Below are positions 19,455-28,812 of a DNA stretch of 64,000 nucleotides, in pieces. Each line of letters begins with the position of its first letter. The first letter of the stretch is position 1. This stretch comes from Xanthobacteraceae bacterium. Lineage in GTDB: Bacteria; Pseudomonadota; Alphaproteobacteria; Rhizobiales; Xanthobacteraceae. Both the position numbers and the translations under genes were made by a program. The notes beneath the pieces are model-generated. The model had not been told where the DNA came from, ran no database searches, and saw only the letters and a list, made by a program, of their open reading frames with translations. Location of the stretch: NCBI GenBank assembly GCA_019750915.1, contig JAIENY010000004.1, forward strand, positions 124,001 to 188,000, in the 5' to 3' direction.

Positions 19455-20353
19455 GTCTTGTCGATGGTCGGCGGGCCGTCTGTGGCGACGATGCCCCGCT
19501 CGACCAGGTCCTCCAGATGCGCAAGCACGGAATATCCTGCGGCACCGATTAGCCGTGGATCGATTCCGATATAGCTTGAGCGAACAATGCTCGGGATATC
19601 GGCCTCGCCCTTTGTCAGGCGATGCAGGATCGAGGCTTCTCGCGCCTTGCGATGGCGGATGAGGAACTGGGCGAAGCGTGGCCCCTGCTGAATTTCAGGG
19701 CCGTGACCAGACAAGTAAAGCTGCTCGGGCCTCGCCGCGAGCTTTTCCAGCGATGCCATATAGTCAATCATCGCGCCATCCGGCGGCACGACGATTGTGG
19801 TCGACCAGGCCATGACATGATCGCCAACGAACATCGCCGACCGACCCGGCCACGCAAAGGCCATGTGATTGGCGGTATGCCCCGGCGTCGTGACGGCTTC
19901 AAGATTCCAGCCGTCACTGGAAATCACGTCCCCGTCTCTCAGATGAACGTCTGGCCTGAAATCCCAGTCATCCGACTCGGTGCGGTTCGGCTCGCCTGCA
20001 TGGATCGGCCTGGCGGCGCGGTGCGGCCCCTCGGCGTAAACGGTCGCGCCCGTTGCCTGCTTGATCAGCGGTACGCCCGGCGAATGATCGCGATGCGTAT
20101 GCGTGACAAAAATGTGGGTGACAGTCTCGCCCCTCACTGCATCAAGCAGAGCCTGCGCATGCACCGCATCATCCGGGCCAGGATCGATAATCGCCACATG
20201 ACCGCGGCCGACGATGTAGCTCACGGTACCGGTGAAAGTAAAAGGCCCCGGATTGTTGCACACGATCCGCCGGATTCCGGGCGCCACTTCATCGACGACG
20301 CCAGGATTCAACGGAAAGTTGCGGTTGAACGGAATATCGTCGTTGAGGCTCAC
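19427..20353 (-). CDS. Metallo-beta-lactamase-fold hydrolase
   Basis: The 308-residue protein has the metal-binding motif HTHRDH at residues 85-90, a later GHTANHMAF His and LSGHGPEI. A C-terminal winged-helix-like part (about 240-308) resembles the LACTB2 type. It should be a di-zinc hydrolase acting on a thioester, nucleic acid or similar substrate; the substrate is unknown. The gcdH-like gene lies upstream with 15 bp between, so the two may be cotranscribed. Confidence 0.87.
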   Translation of the reverse strand: MSLNDDIPFNRNFPLNPGVVDEVAPGIRRIVCNNPGPFTFTGTVSYIVGRGHVAIIDPGPDDAVHAQALLDAVRGETVTHIFVTHTHRDHSPGVPLIKQATGATVYAEGPHRAARPIHAGEPNRTESDDWDFRPDVHLRDGDVISSDGWNLEAVTTPGHTANHMAFAWPGRSAMFVGDHVMAWSTTIVVPPDGAMIDYMASLEKLAARPEQLYLSGHGPEIQQGPRFAQFLIRHRKAREASILHRLTKGEADIPSIVRSSYIGIDPRLIGAAGYSVLAHLEDLVERGIVATDGPPTIDKTYRLLAPLG

Positions 20354-20368
20354 GCAATGCCTGACCGA

Positions 20369-21583
20369 TTAGGAGAACGCCTGAATGCCGGTGATTGCAC
20401 GGCCGAGGATCAGCGCGTGCACATCGTGCGTCCCCTCATAGGTATTGACCGATTCCAGATTCTGCGCGTGGCGCATGACGTGGAATTCGCCAGAAATGCC
20501 GTTGCCACCGTGCATATCGCGAGCAACACGGGCGATGTCGAGCGCCTTGCCGCAGTTGTTGCGCTTCACGATCGAGATCATTTCAGGCGCCATCTTGCCG
20601 TCATCCATGAGACGACCGACGCGCAGCGACGCCTGAAGACCGAGCGCGATCTCGGTTTCCATGTCGGCGAGCTTTTTCTGCACGAGTTGCGTCGCAGCCA
20701 AGGGACGACCGAATTGCTTGCGATCCAGAACATAACGGCGCGCACGATGAAAACAATCTTCCGCGGCGCCCATCACGCCCCACGAAATTCCATAACGGGC
20801 ACGGTTGAGGCAGCCGAACGGACCGGCAAGACCAGACACATTCGGCAACAGCGCGCCCTCAGGAACGACCACGCCATCCATTACGATCTCACCGGTGATG
20901 GACGCGCGCAATGACAGCTTTCCGGAAATCTTCGGCGCCGAGAGACCCTTCATGCCTTTTTCGAGGATGAAACCGCGCACCTTGTTGTCGTGCGCCGCCG
21001 ACTTCGCCCAGACGACAAACACATCCGCAATTGGCGAATTCGATATCCACATCTTGGAGCCGGTGAGCCTGTAGCCGTCCGAGACCTTCTCGGCGCGGGT
21101 CTTCATGCCATCAACGTCCGAGCCGGCGTCAGGCTCGGTCAAACCAAAGCAGCCAACCCATTCGCCGCTCGCCAGCTTCGGAAGATACTTCCTGCGCTGT
21201 GTCTCGTCGCCATAGGCAAAGATCGGGTACATCACGAGCGAGGACTGGACGCTGTTCATCGAACGGTAGCCGGAGTCGACGCGCTCGATCTCTCTGGCCA
21301 CCAGACCATAAGCGACATAACTCGCGTTTGCGCAGCCATACTCCTCAGGCAGGGTCAAACCGATCAGCCCGAGTTCGCCCATCTCGCGAAAAATCCCGCG
21401 ATCCGCGGTTTCGTCCGCATAGGCGTCCAGGACGCGCGGCAGTAGTTTTTCTTGCGCGAACGCGTGCGCCGTGTCGCGGATCATCCGCTCGTCTTCCGAG
21501 AGCTGGTCCTCCAGAAAAAAAGGATCGTCCCACTGGAAAACGGGCTTGCCCGGCTTGTCCTTGACCTGGGGACGCGCGCTCAT
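20369..21583 (-). CDS. gcdH: Glutaryl-CoA dehydrogenase
   Basis: This 404-residue acyl-CoA dehydrogenase begins [20 protein letters not shown] and has the family FAD/substrate stretch [14 protein letters not shown] and the C-terminal [20 protein letters not shown]. The catalytic Glu lies in YEGTHD. These features are those of glutaryl-CoA dehydrogenases, which turn glutaryl-CoA into crotonyl-CoA in Lys/Trp breakdown. No partner CoA-transferase is adjacent. Confidence 0.93.
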   Translation of the reverse strand: MSARPQVKDKPGKPVFQWDDPFFLEDQLSEDERMIRDTAHAFAQEKLLPRVLDAYADETADRGIFREMGELGLIGLTLPEEYGCANASYVAYGLVAREIERVDSGYRSMNSVQSSLVMYPIFAYGDETQRRKYLPKLASGEWVGCFGLTEPDAGSDVDGMKTRAEKVSDGYRLTGSKMWISNSPIADVFVVWAKSAAHDNKVRGFILEKGMKGLSAPKISGKLSLRASITGEIVMDGVVVPEGALLPNVSGLAGPFGCLNRARYGISWGVMGAAEDCFHRARRYVLDRKQFGRPLAATQLVQKKLADMETEIALGLQASLRVGRLMDDGKMAPEMISIVKRNNCGKALDIARVARDMHGGNGISGEFHVMRHAQNLESVNTYEGTHDVHALILGRAITGIQAFS

Positions 21584-21673
21584 GATCCGCCTCTCGGTTG
21601 GTTCCGTTGCTCTACTTTAACACATCACTGCCGTCGCAATAGCGCCGAAAGAAGGATTGCCTTTCGTCCGCGC

Positions 21674-22750
21674 CTAGCACTCGAACGGTTCGTTGCCGGT
21701 GATCTCAATGCCAAATCCCGAGAGACCCTTATAATCGTGGACCGACGAAGTCAGGTGCCGGATTGAACTCACGCCGAGATCGCGCAGGATCTGAGCGCCG
21801 ACGCCGACCTCGCGCCACTGCCGGTTGCGATCCGCCTCCGCCGAACGGTCATTGTCGAGCGGCGCAACGGGAACGCCAGCGGCGCCGTCTCTCAAATAGA
21901 CTAGCACACCACTGCCATTCTTCTTGAAATGCTCCAATGCGGATGAGACGCGCGTGTAGCCAGCGAAGATATCCTTGACGATATTGGACTTATGAAACCG
22001 CGTCAGGACGTTACGGCCATCTCCCACGCCCTTATAGACAAACGCGACGTGATAGATCGGATCGAACGGCGAGCGATAGGCATATCCCTGCATCGGACCA
22101 ATCGGAGTATCGACCGTAAACGTCGATACGCGCTCGATCAGCTTCTCGCGCGCCTGACGGTAGGCGATCATGTCCGCGATTGTGACATGCTTCAGTCCGT
22201 GCTGCTTCGCGAAGGTCGCGACCTGCTCGCCCTTCATCACGGTGCCGTCGTCGTTCATCAGCTCACTGATGACACCCACCGGCGCCAGGTTCGTCATCTT
22301 GCACAGGTCCACCGCGGCCTCGGTGTGCCCCGAACGCAGGAGTACCCCGCCGTCCCGCGCAATCAGCGGAAAGATATGGCCCGGCCGAGCGAAATCCGAC
22401 GCGCCGACGTTGGGATTGGCCAGCGCCCTGCAACAGGCGACGCGCTCTTCGGCCGAAATACCCGTTGTCATGCCGGGCTTATAGTCAATCGAGACGGTGA
22501 AGGCGGTCGTGTGATTGGAATCGTTATGGGCGACCATCGGATCGAGCCGCAAACGCCGCGCATCGTCGGTGGTGATCGGTGCGCAGACGATTCCGGAGGT
22601 ATGGCGTATGATGAACGCCATTTTCTCGGTGGTACACAATGACGCAGCAACGATGAGGTCGCCCTCACCCTCGCGGTCTTCGTCGTCCGTGACAACGACG
22701 ATCTCTCCGGCGGCAAAGGCTTTTAAAACATCAGAAATTGAATCCGGCAT
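21674..22750 (-). CDS. ribB: RibB (DHBP synthase) with degenerate GTP cyclohydrolase II domain
   Basis: Residues 1 to about 205 are a complete 3,4-dihydroxy-2-butanone-4-phosphate synthase, with DDEDREGEGDLIVAA and RRGHTEAAVD-type segments (here RSGHTEAAVDL). Residues about 210-358 align with GTP cyclohydrolase II but lack the three zinc-binding Cys of the CxxD...C.C loop; the stretch there reads RFHKSNIVKDIFAGYT. The second domain is therefore probably inactive as a cyclohydrolase. The protein makes the four-carbon precursor of riboflavin. Confidence 0.92.
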   Translation of the reverse strand: MPDSISDVLKAFAAGEIVVVTDDEDREGEGDLIVAASLCTTEKMAFIIRHTSGIVCAPITTDDARRLRLDPMVAHNDSNHTTAFTVSIDYKPGMTTGISAEERVACCRALANPNVGASDFARPGHIFPLIARDGGVLLRSGHTEAAVDLCKMTNLAPVGVISELMNDDGTVMKGEQVATFAKQHGLKHVTIADMIAYRQAREKLIERVSTFTVDTPIGPMQGYAYRSPFDPIYHVAFVYKGVGDGRNVLTRFHKSNIVKDIFAGYTRVSSALEHFKKNGSGVLVYLRDGAAGVPVAPLDNDRSAEADRNRQWREVGVGAQILRDLGVSSIRHLTSSVHDYKGLSGFGIEITGNEPFEC

Positions 22751-22972
22751 AACAATCTCACAAGGGCTTTTGTGCAGAACCGTATGACCTATCGCTGAAA
22801 ATCACGCAACCGCCCCATTCCGGTTTAAGATACCGGAGCGAGTCTTCGCATGGCAGAAATGCCCGGAGCGGCCGCTCAAAAATCGCAACTTTCGGTGGAT
22901 TGAAAGCCGGCCCGGGATCACCACATCCCGCAACGCATTCCTGATCTCATTGACACCTGTATAAGGGCTATC

Positions 22973-23425
22973 ATGACTTTTTCGTTCGGCAAGACCTTCT
23001 CGGCCTGTGTCCTGGCCGCAACTTTGAGCGTGCTTGCGAGCTCGCAGGTCTTGGCACAAAGTGCCAGCGTCTTTGGGACATGGCTGACCGAAAAAGGCGA
23101 CGCCCGGATTAACGTCACAAAATGCGGCGCTGGAATATGTGGAAAGATCGCATGGCTTCGCGATCCGATCGATGCGCAAACCGGAAAACCCCAGGTCGAC
23201 GACAAGAACCCAAATCCGTCTCTTGCGAGCCGTCCGCTGATCGGGGTGAATCTGTTCAACAACATGCGAGCTACCGGCACCGATAGCTGGGCAGGCAGCA
23301 TCTACAATGCCGATGACGGCCAATACTACGCCAGCAAAGTGACGTTGCAGGGGCCCTTGGCCCTCCACGTCGAAGGCTGTGTCGGAGCTCTGTGCGGCGG
23401 CGAAACCTGGACCCGCGTCCCTTAA
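22973..23425 (+). CDS. DUF2147 secreted protein
   Basis: The 150-residue protein has a signal peptide (residues 1 to about 28, ending near VLAQS) and a single DUF2147 domain. The domain has the typical GTWLTEKGDARINVTKCGA start, KIAWL and the ending YAS..TLQGPLALHVEGCVG. Family members are small periplasmic proteins of unknown function. The stop codon falls 1 bp from the end of the convergent haemoglobin gene. Confidence 0.88.
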   Translation: MTFSFGKTFSACVLAATLSVLASSQVLAQSASVFGTWLTEKGDARINVTKCGAGICGKIAWLRDPIDAQTGKPQVDDKNPNPSLASRPLIGVNLFNNMRATGTDSWAGSIYNADDGQYYASKVTLQGPLALHVEGCVGALCGGETWTRVP

Positions 23426-23426
23426 G

Positions 23427-23858
23427 CTATCCTGTTCGGACGCTATGTCGTGGCAGCACCAGCTTCCCGTGGTGCGTTCCGATCGCCATCTCGAAGCTGT
23501 CGGCAATTCGCCGGGCGCGCACGACAAACGCCTGCGCCACCTCCTTCGTGCATAGCTCGGTCACGGTGGCCTCGAACAAAGCCAGCCAACGATCGAAGTG
23601 CATCGGCTCGAGAGGAAGCCGCAGATGAGGCCGCAGCGGACGGCCGTCATAGCGGCTGGTCTTCAGCATCATGCTGCTCCAGAAATTCGTGATATTGTGA
23701 ATGTGCTCGTCCCAGTCGCGCACCGCGGCCCTGAATACAGGGCCAATGACCTCATCTTCACGCGCACGCGCATAAAATGTTTGCACGACACAACCGATCA
23801 AAGCCTCGTCGAGGCCAGCATCAATCATCGCTGGATCGGCAAGTGGGTTGGTGGTCAT
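23427..23858 (-). CDS. Group III truncated haemoglobin
   Basis: The 143-residue protein has the group III pattern: VQTFYARAREDEVIGPVF, WDEHIHNITNFWSSMML and the proximal-His segment LPLEPMHFDRWLALF. Such globins bind oxygen or NO in the cytosol and are linked to NO defence. It starts 10 bp after the stop of the PAS-fused reductase, so the two form one unit. The reductase could supply electrons to this haem, giving a split flavohaemoglobin; that is inference. Confidence 0.9.
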   Translation of the reverse strand: MTTNPLADPAMIDAGLDEALIGCVVQTFYARAREDEVIGPVFRAAVRDWDEHIHNITNFWSSMMLKTSRYDGRPLRPHLRLPLEPMHFDRWLALFEATVTELCTKEVAQAFVVRARRIADSFEMAIGTHHGKLVLPRHSVRTG

Positions 23859-23868
23859 TGCTAAAATC

Positions 23869-25155
23869 CTAATCCGCCTGCTGAAGGGCGGCCAGTTGCT
23901 TCTTCAGGGCCCTGGTCTCCTCAAATCGTTTGGTTACGTCACGAACGACGGCGACCATGCCCTTCACTTTTCCGCTCTCATCTTTGAGAAGAGCAATCGT
24001 GAACTCGATGGAAATACGCCGGCCATCCTTATGCAGACCCGGAACGGCAAGAAGATCGCCCGCACCATAGCGGCTTTGCCCACTCTCGGCCGTTTCACGA
24101 TAACCGCCCCAATGACGGCCTCGGAAGGGCTCGGGAATGATGATGTCCAGCGACTGCCCGAGAGCTTCGCCTTCACTGAAACCGAAGATACGTTCGGCGC
24201 CGCTATTCCACAGCACGATCAGTCCCTCATAGTCGCTGACCACCACCGCGTCGGCAGCGCTGTCGAGAATGCCGTCACCGATGAACTCACGTGTAAAGCC
24301 GTCAATGGCCTTGGCACGATATACCGCCACCGACTGAGACGGCACACCTTGCGATGATGTCGAACCCATCGAACCCTCGTCAAACAAATCTTCCACCTGA
24401 CCAAAGAATTCATAGTGGAGCCGGTCTTTCGCAACTCCGGATTTAGCAAGACCTGGCACGAACGCACGCAGAAAACCGACAGGACCGCACACATAAAACT
24501 CTGCGTCTGCAAACGGCGTGTTCGCTGCCAGCCAATCCGAGCCGACACGACCCTTGATGTCGTAATCGCGGTCCACAAGGTCGCTCGTTCGCGGACGGCT
24601 GTAGAACGTCGTTACCGTCACATTCTTGCCTGCCGCCGCGAGCGCGGCCACATGTTCCTTGAAAGCATGCGTCGAGCCATCCTGCGTGGAGTGTATGAAC
24701 TGGATCGGCACATCGAGCTTGTCCTGTACAGCCTGCTCCAGCATCGCGATCATCGGTGTCAGCCCGACACCGCCGCTCAACATCACGACAGGACGTGCTG
24801 CCTTCGCCGAAAGCACGAAATCGCCATCGGCAGGCGCGATCGCAAGCTCGGTGCCGACCTTGGCATGATCATGAAGCCATTTGGAGACCAGCCCAGCCGG
24901 CTCCCGCTTCACCGAAATCCGATAGGTCTCTCCGTTCGGCTTGGTCGAGATCGTATAGTTGTGCTTCTGAACGCCGCGACCGGGAATATCGACGAACATT
25001 GTAAGAAACTGTCCGGCTTGGTGCTGCTGCGGCGGCAGCCCGTCCGCCGGGCGCAACACGAACGACGTTATAATATCGCTCTCGGTGTGACGGCTTTCGA
25101 TCTTGAAGCTGCGCAAGCCGCTTCCTTGCGCTGGTTTCTGGTCGAATGACGTCAT
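23869..25155 (-). CDS. Flavohaemoglobin-type FAD/NAD reductase fused to a PAS domain
   Basis: Residues about 12-270 match the reductase half of flavohaemoglobin Hmp. The FAD-binding part has KHNYTIST, where the usual Arg of RxYS is replaced. The NAD part has LSGGVGLTPMIAMLEQA and YVCGPVGFLRAF. It ends in LHYEFFG, as Hmp does. The globin half is absent. A linker (about 275-300) leads to a PAS domain (about 303-425) with LIVLWNSGAERIFGFSEGEA and the PAC-like ending MVAVVRDVTKRFEE. GGAGG precedes the ATG. With the downstream globin it probably detoxifies NO; the PAS part may sense redox state. Confidence 0.9.
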   Translation of the reverse strand: MTSFDQKPAQGSGLRSFKIESRHTESDIITSFVLRPADGLPPQQHQAGQFLTMFVDIPGRGVQKHNYTISTKPNGETYRISVKREPAGLVSKWLHDHAKVGTELAIAPADGDFVLSAKAARPVVMLSGGVGLTPMIAMLEQAVQDKLDVPIQFIHSTQDGSTHAFKEHVAALAAAGKNVTVTTFYSRPRTSDLVDRDYDIKGRVGSDWLAANTPFADAEFYVCGPVGFLRAFVPGLAKSGVAKDRLHYEFFGQVEDLFDEGSMGSTSSQGVPSQSVAVYRAKAIDGFTREFIGDGILDSAADAVVVSDYEGLIVLWNSGAERIFGFSEGEALGQSLDIIIPEPFRGRHWGGYRETAESGQSRYGAGDLLAVPGLHKDGRRISIEFTIALLKDESGKVKGMVAVVRDVTKRFEETRALKKQLAALQQAD

Positions 25156-25179
25156 TTTTCTCGGGCCTCCGCCGAAATG

Positions 25180-25196
25180 ATGTATTCTATATACAT
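25180..25196. promoter_or_regulatory. NsrR operator
   Basis: The 17-bp site ATGTATTC-T-ATATACAT matches the published NsrR consensus ATGYATTT-N-AAATRCAT at seven of eight positions in each half. It lies 25 bp before the reductase ATG and 50 bp before the nsrR ATG, and so can control both directions. Confidence 0.75.
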
Positions 25197-25245
25197 GTAT
25201 TTTACCTGGCTGGGAACCGTTCGTTCCTTTGCAGCGAGACGCGCG

Positions 25246-25695
25246 ATGCGGCTAACCCGTTATTCCGATTATGCAATGCGCGTGCTGATCTACCTTGCCG
25301 CCCGGCCGGACAGAGTGAGTTCAATATCCGATATCGCAAACACCTATGGAATTTCGCAAAATCACTTGATGAAGGTGGTGCATGATCTTCGCAAGGCTGG
25401 ATATATCGCAAGCCGGCGGGGCCGCAACGGCGGCGTCAAGCTGGCGCTTCCGGCATCGGATATCGGCGTCGGAAGCCTGCTTCGCCTGACGGAAGACGGC
25501 TTTGATCTGGTCGATTGCCCGAACTGCATCCTGACCGGCAGTTGCAGCTTGTCGTCGGCACTCGACGAGGCAACGGCTGCGTTTCTTGCGGTGCTGGACC
25601 GCTACTCGCTCGCCGACATTGTCGAAGGCCGGCGGGACATGCTTCGGACGATCCTAGTCAGAAACGAGGTTTCAGCCGCGGGCAACGTATCGTAA
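25246..25695 (+). CDS. nsrR: Rrf2-family NO-sensing repressor NsrR
   Basis: I choose the ATG at 25246 (MRLTRYSDYAMRVLIYLA), the canonical Rrf2 start; an in-frame extension to 25177 would run through the operator. The 149-residue protein has a winged helix with ISQNHLMKVVHDL and GYIASRRGRNGGVKLA. The Fe-S cysteines are CPNCILTGSC, the C-x2-C-x5-C pattern of NsrR. Its cluster reacts with NO, releasing DNA. It is divergent from the reductase-globin pair and shares the operator. Confidence 0.92.
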   Translation: MRLTRYSDYAMRVLIYLAARPDRVSSISDIANTYGISQNHLMKVVHDLRKAGYIASRRGRNGGVKLALPASDIGVGSLLRLTEDGFDLVDCPNCILTGSCSLSSALDEATAAFLAVLDRYSLADIVEGRRDMLRTILVRNEVSAAGNVS

Positions 25696-25739
25696 GAAGG
25701 AGCGTCGCCTCCTCCTCGCGGCAAGAGAGAAATGTCTTG

Positions 25740-26933
25740 ATGCCTGGCTTGCTGGACAAGCTGCGGAAGTTATCCCGCAATCTGCGTAAAAATCGCCAGA
25801 AACTGGATATGCGTCTGGAGCGATGGCGCGGCCTGCGGTTGCAACGAGATGCATCGTCCGTGCTGGTCATCAGGCTCGACGGAATCGGTGATTTCGTATT
25901 GTGGCTGGAATGCGCCCGCGCAATCCGTCGCCGTTACCCGTGCCCTCAATACAAGATCACTCTGGCCGCAGCGTCCGAGTACGCCGATCTTGCACGGCTG
26001 ACAGGCCTTTTCGACGAAATTATTGCCGTCGACCGGCAATCCTACATCTGGAACAATGCCTATAACCGTTCGATCCTTCGACGGATCGCAAATCTACGAG
26101 CCTCCGTCGCGATCAACCCATGCATCTCCCGTGATCGTCATGGCGACAGGCTGATCCACGTCAGCGGTGCAACGAGCTGCATCGGCCTGGACGATCCGAT
26201 CAGCCAGACCCGGAAGAAGCGCGTGCAAGCCGACCGCTGGTACAGTGAATTGATCAAGGTCCCGCAAGGGATTCATGAGATTGAAGCGAACGCGATTTTC
26301 GCGCGCCGCTTCGATCCGGATGCGGTACTCACGCGCCCGCATCTGGCAGGATTGATTTCAGTGCCGGACTGGGTCCCGGAGCGATCGAAATACTTCATCG
26401 TATTTCCGGGTACTGCCTCGCCCAAAAAGAAATGACCCACGGATCGCTTTGCATTCGTCATCGACAAACTGCGACAGAACACAGACTGGACGGCGATCGT
26501 CTGCGGCTCGAATGCGGAGAGGCCAAGCGCGACCGAGATTATCGATGCACTCGGCACCGACCGTATCATCGACGCCTGCGGCCGGACGTCGCTGAGCGAC
26601 CTCGCGGGGCTTCTGCAGCACGCGGAACTGCTGATCTGCAACGATACGGGCGCCGCGCATATGGCTGCGGCGGTCGATTGTCCCGTTGTCGTTCCGTTTG
26701 GCGGCTGGCAATTCGGCCGGTTTCTGCCTTATCCGAAATTCTCCAGCGACCGTCAGCAGATGATCTTTCCTGTTGTTGTCGAGATGCCGTGCTTCAATTG
26801 CAACTGGAAATGTATCTATCCGCGCAGGGCGGACGATCCGCTATATTGCGTCGATCAGGTTTCCATCGATGCGGTCTGGAAAGTGACGCGCGATATCGTC
26901 GATCGCAAGCTGATCGGCGAACGCCGCGCCTGA
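25740..26933 (+). pseudogene. Glycosyltransferase family 9 gene with one in-frame TGA
   Basis: The frame opens at 25740 (MPGLLDKLRKLSRNLRKNRQ) and reads SVLVIRLDGIGDFVLWLECA, the N-terminal mark of heptosyltransferase-like family 9 enzymes. At 26433-26435 a TGA interrupts the motif PGTASPKKK-stop-PTDRFAFVI. Families normally have Trp (TGG) here. The same frame then continues without shift through NDTGAAHMAAAVDCPVVVPF and a Cys-rich CFNCNWKC to the stop at 26931-26933. One G-to-A change explains the break. It may be a real null mutation or a sequencing error. The enzyme would add a sugar to lipopolysaccharide or a similar glycan. Confidence 0.8.
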
Positions 26934-26959
26934 ACGGCTTTTTCAGCGCAGAATAACCG

Positions 26960-27703
26960 TTAGAGAACTTCCGCGGCGTAGCGGCATCGCCGTGTATCGC
27001 AACGGCTGACGCGCAGCTCGACCGGACGGCCGCCAACATCAATGGCCACACGTGTAATTTCCAGCAACGGCAATCCCGTTTTGATATCGAGCCGTTTGGC
27101 CTCCTCGACCGTCGCCGCCACAGCAGACAGACGCTCGTTGACGCGAAAGATACTGATCCCGAACGTCTCCTGGTAGATGACATACATCTCGTCATCCATC
27201 TCGGAGTGCATCTCGACTGAAAGATTGGGCATCACCTCGACGGGCACGAAAATACGCTCGTAGATAGCCGGCTTGTCCAGAAGGGTCCGGATGCGGACAA
27301 TGGTATGGAGCATTGCGCCGACCTTGACCGATAACATCTGCGCCTGCTCTCGCGTCGCCGGCTGCTCTTTTTGCGAAAGAACGACGCTTGCCGGGATCAG
27401 GCGTGCGTCATCCACGCCGACCATACGGAAGAACTGATAGAGTGATCGGTCACGGGAATGACGCGCGACAAAGGTGCCAACGCCCTGACGGCGCACAATC
27501 ATGCGATCGGTTTCGAGCGAAATCAGCGCCTTCCGCACAGTCCCCTGACTGACGTTATATTCGGCGGCAAGCTCGTATTCGCTCGGCAGCATCTGGCCGG
27601 GCTTCCATCCCCCCGTACCGATACGCTTCACCAGCAGCGCTTTCACTTGAGCGTACAGGGGAAGATATTCTGCTTGTCCGGTTGGTGCTGCCACGTTGCT
27701 CAC
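26960..27703 (-). CDS. suyR: GntR-family (HutC type) regulator, SuyR-like
   Basis: The 247-residue protein has an N-terminal winged helix with MLPSEYELAAEYNVSQGTVRKALISLE (residues about 38-64). A C-terminal UTRA ligand domain follows, of the HutC subfamily. It is the last gene of the leftward sulfolactate group, 98 bp after comC. A GntR regulator named SuyR accompanies suyAB in other sulfolactate degraders, so control of this island is the best guess. The candidate operators at 31441 and 39146 may be its targets. Confidence 0.8.
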   Translation of the reverse strand: MSNVAAPTGQAEYLPLYAQVKALLVKRIGTGGWKPGQMLPSEYELAAEYNVSQGTVRKALISLETDRMIVRRQGVGTFVARHSRDRSLYQFFRMVGVDDARLIPASVVLSQKEQPATREQAQMLSVKVGAMLHTIVRIRTLLDKPAIYERIFVPVEVMPNLSVEMHSEMDDEMYVIYQETFGISIFRVNERLSAVAATVEEAKRLDIKTGLPLLEITRVAIDVGGRPVELRVSRCDTRRCRYAAEVL

Positions 27704-27801
27704 AAACGTTCGCCATCAATGGTTTTTAAATTAACATGGGGCGACTGCCCGTCGAACTCCTATTGCCCATTTCTTAACCGCTTCCCACACCGAAATCGAC
27801 A

Positions 27802-28812
27802 TCAGACCTTCGCCACAGCGGCATTGTCACTCAAAAACGGCTCCAGCTCGGGAGGAACAGTCAATCCCTCACGCGCGGCCTTGGCCCGATTCGCAAGCCG
27901 CCGAGACCCCGGCAACCGGGTGCCCTGCTGTCGCTCGATCGCCAGAACCAATGACGCCATCCGCTCGCCAAATCGCGCGTGGCCGAATCCAGCAGGGTCG
28001 ATGGCCAACAGCAATTGCCCCGTCAGCGGCGGTCCGCCCTTGTCATCCAGGAACGACGAGGCCTCGAACGCGAGATTGGCACCGGGAATGCAGGCCGCCA
28101 GGATCTCCACCATGAAGGCGAGCGCAGCGCCCTTGGCATCACCGAGCGGGATCATCGTCCCCTGCAGCGCCCTTGCCGGATCGGTCGTCGGGTGGCCGTC
28201 GGCGTCAAGCGCCCATCCCTCTGGGATGTCGTTACCCTTTTGCTTCGCGGCGACAATCGGACCACGTGCAACCTTCGACAGCGCAAGATCGACCACCGCC
28301 GGCTCGCGCCCCTCGATTGGCGCGGCAAACGCAATCGGATTCGTCCCGAACACCGCCTCGCGTCCGCCCCAGGGCGCCATTGCGCTTGGCGTATTGGCAA
28401 ACAACAAGGCGATAAGTCCCTTTTTGGCCAGCGCTTCACACGGCAGCCCGGCCGCACCACAGTGGTTGGAATTTCCAATCGATGCCGCAGCGATACCCTG
28501 CGCTGCGGCAATCGCCGGCAGCTCTGCGACAGCCAGGTCGATGGCCGGATAAGCAAAACCCCTCGCCGCATCGACAGCGAGAATGCCAGCCCGCGGCTTG
28601 CTGCTCGTCGGTTTCGCCTGCCCATCGATCTTCTTGCTCTTGACCATCGCAAGATAAGTCGGCACGCGCGACAGGCCGTGGCCTTTCAAACCGTCGGCTT
28701 CCGCGGCGACCAGCGCGCGCGCAACGGATTGCGATGCTTGATCGCTGCAGCCCTGCGTGGAGAATGCATCGGCAACGCGACGGGTTAACTCGACGAGGGA
28801 GACATTACTCAT
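27802..28812 (-). CDS. comC: (R)-sulfolactate dehydrogenase (LDH2/MDH2 family)
   Basis: The 336-residue protein is of the malate/L-sulfolactate dehydrogenase type 2 family: GLKGHGLSRVPTYLAMVKSK, IGNSNHCGAAGLPCEALAKK, ANTPSAMAPWGG and FGTNPIAFAAP. ComC interconverts sulfopyruvate and (R)-sulfolactate with NAD(P)H. Its start overlaps the slcC stop by 4 bp, so translation is coupled. With SlcC it forms the known racemising pair that turns (S)- into (R)-sulfolactate for SuyAB. Malate or other hydroxyacids would be the alternative substrate without this context. Confidence 0.87.
   Translation of the reverse strand: MSNVSLVELTRRVADAFSTQGCSDQASQSVARALVAAEADGLKGHGLSRVPTYLAMVKSKKIDGQAKPTSSKPRAGILAVDAARGFAYPAIDLAVAELPAIAAAQGIAAASIGNSNHCGAAGLPCEALAKKGLIALLFANTPSAMAPWGGREAVFGTNPIAFAAPIEGREPAVVDLALSKVARGPIVAAKQKGNDIPEGWALDADGHPTTDPARALQGTMIPLGDAKGAALAFMVEILAACIPGANLAFEASSFLDDKGGPPLTGQLLLAIDPAGFGHARFGERMASLVLAIERQQGTRLPGSRRLANRAKAAREGLTVPPELEPFLSDNAAVAKV

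Noticed and set aside
26433-26435. TGA read as selenocysteine in the glycosyltransferase
   Set aside because: The family has Trp at this position, there is no redox role, and no recoding hairpin is evident.
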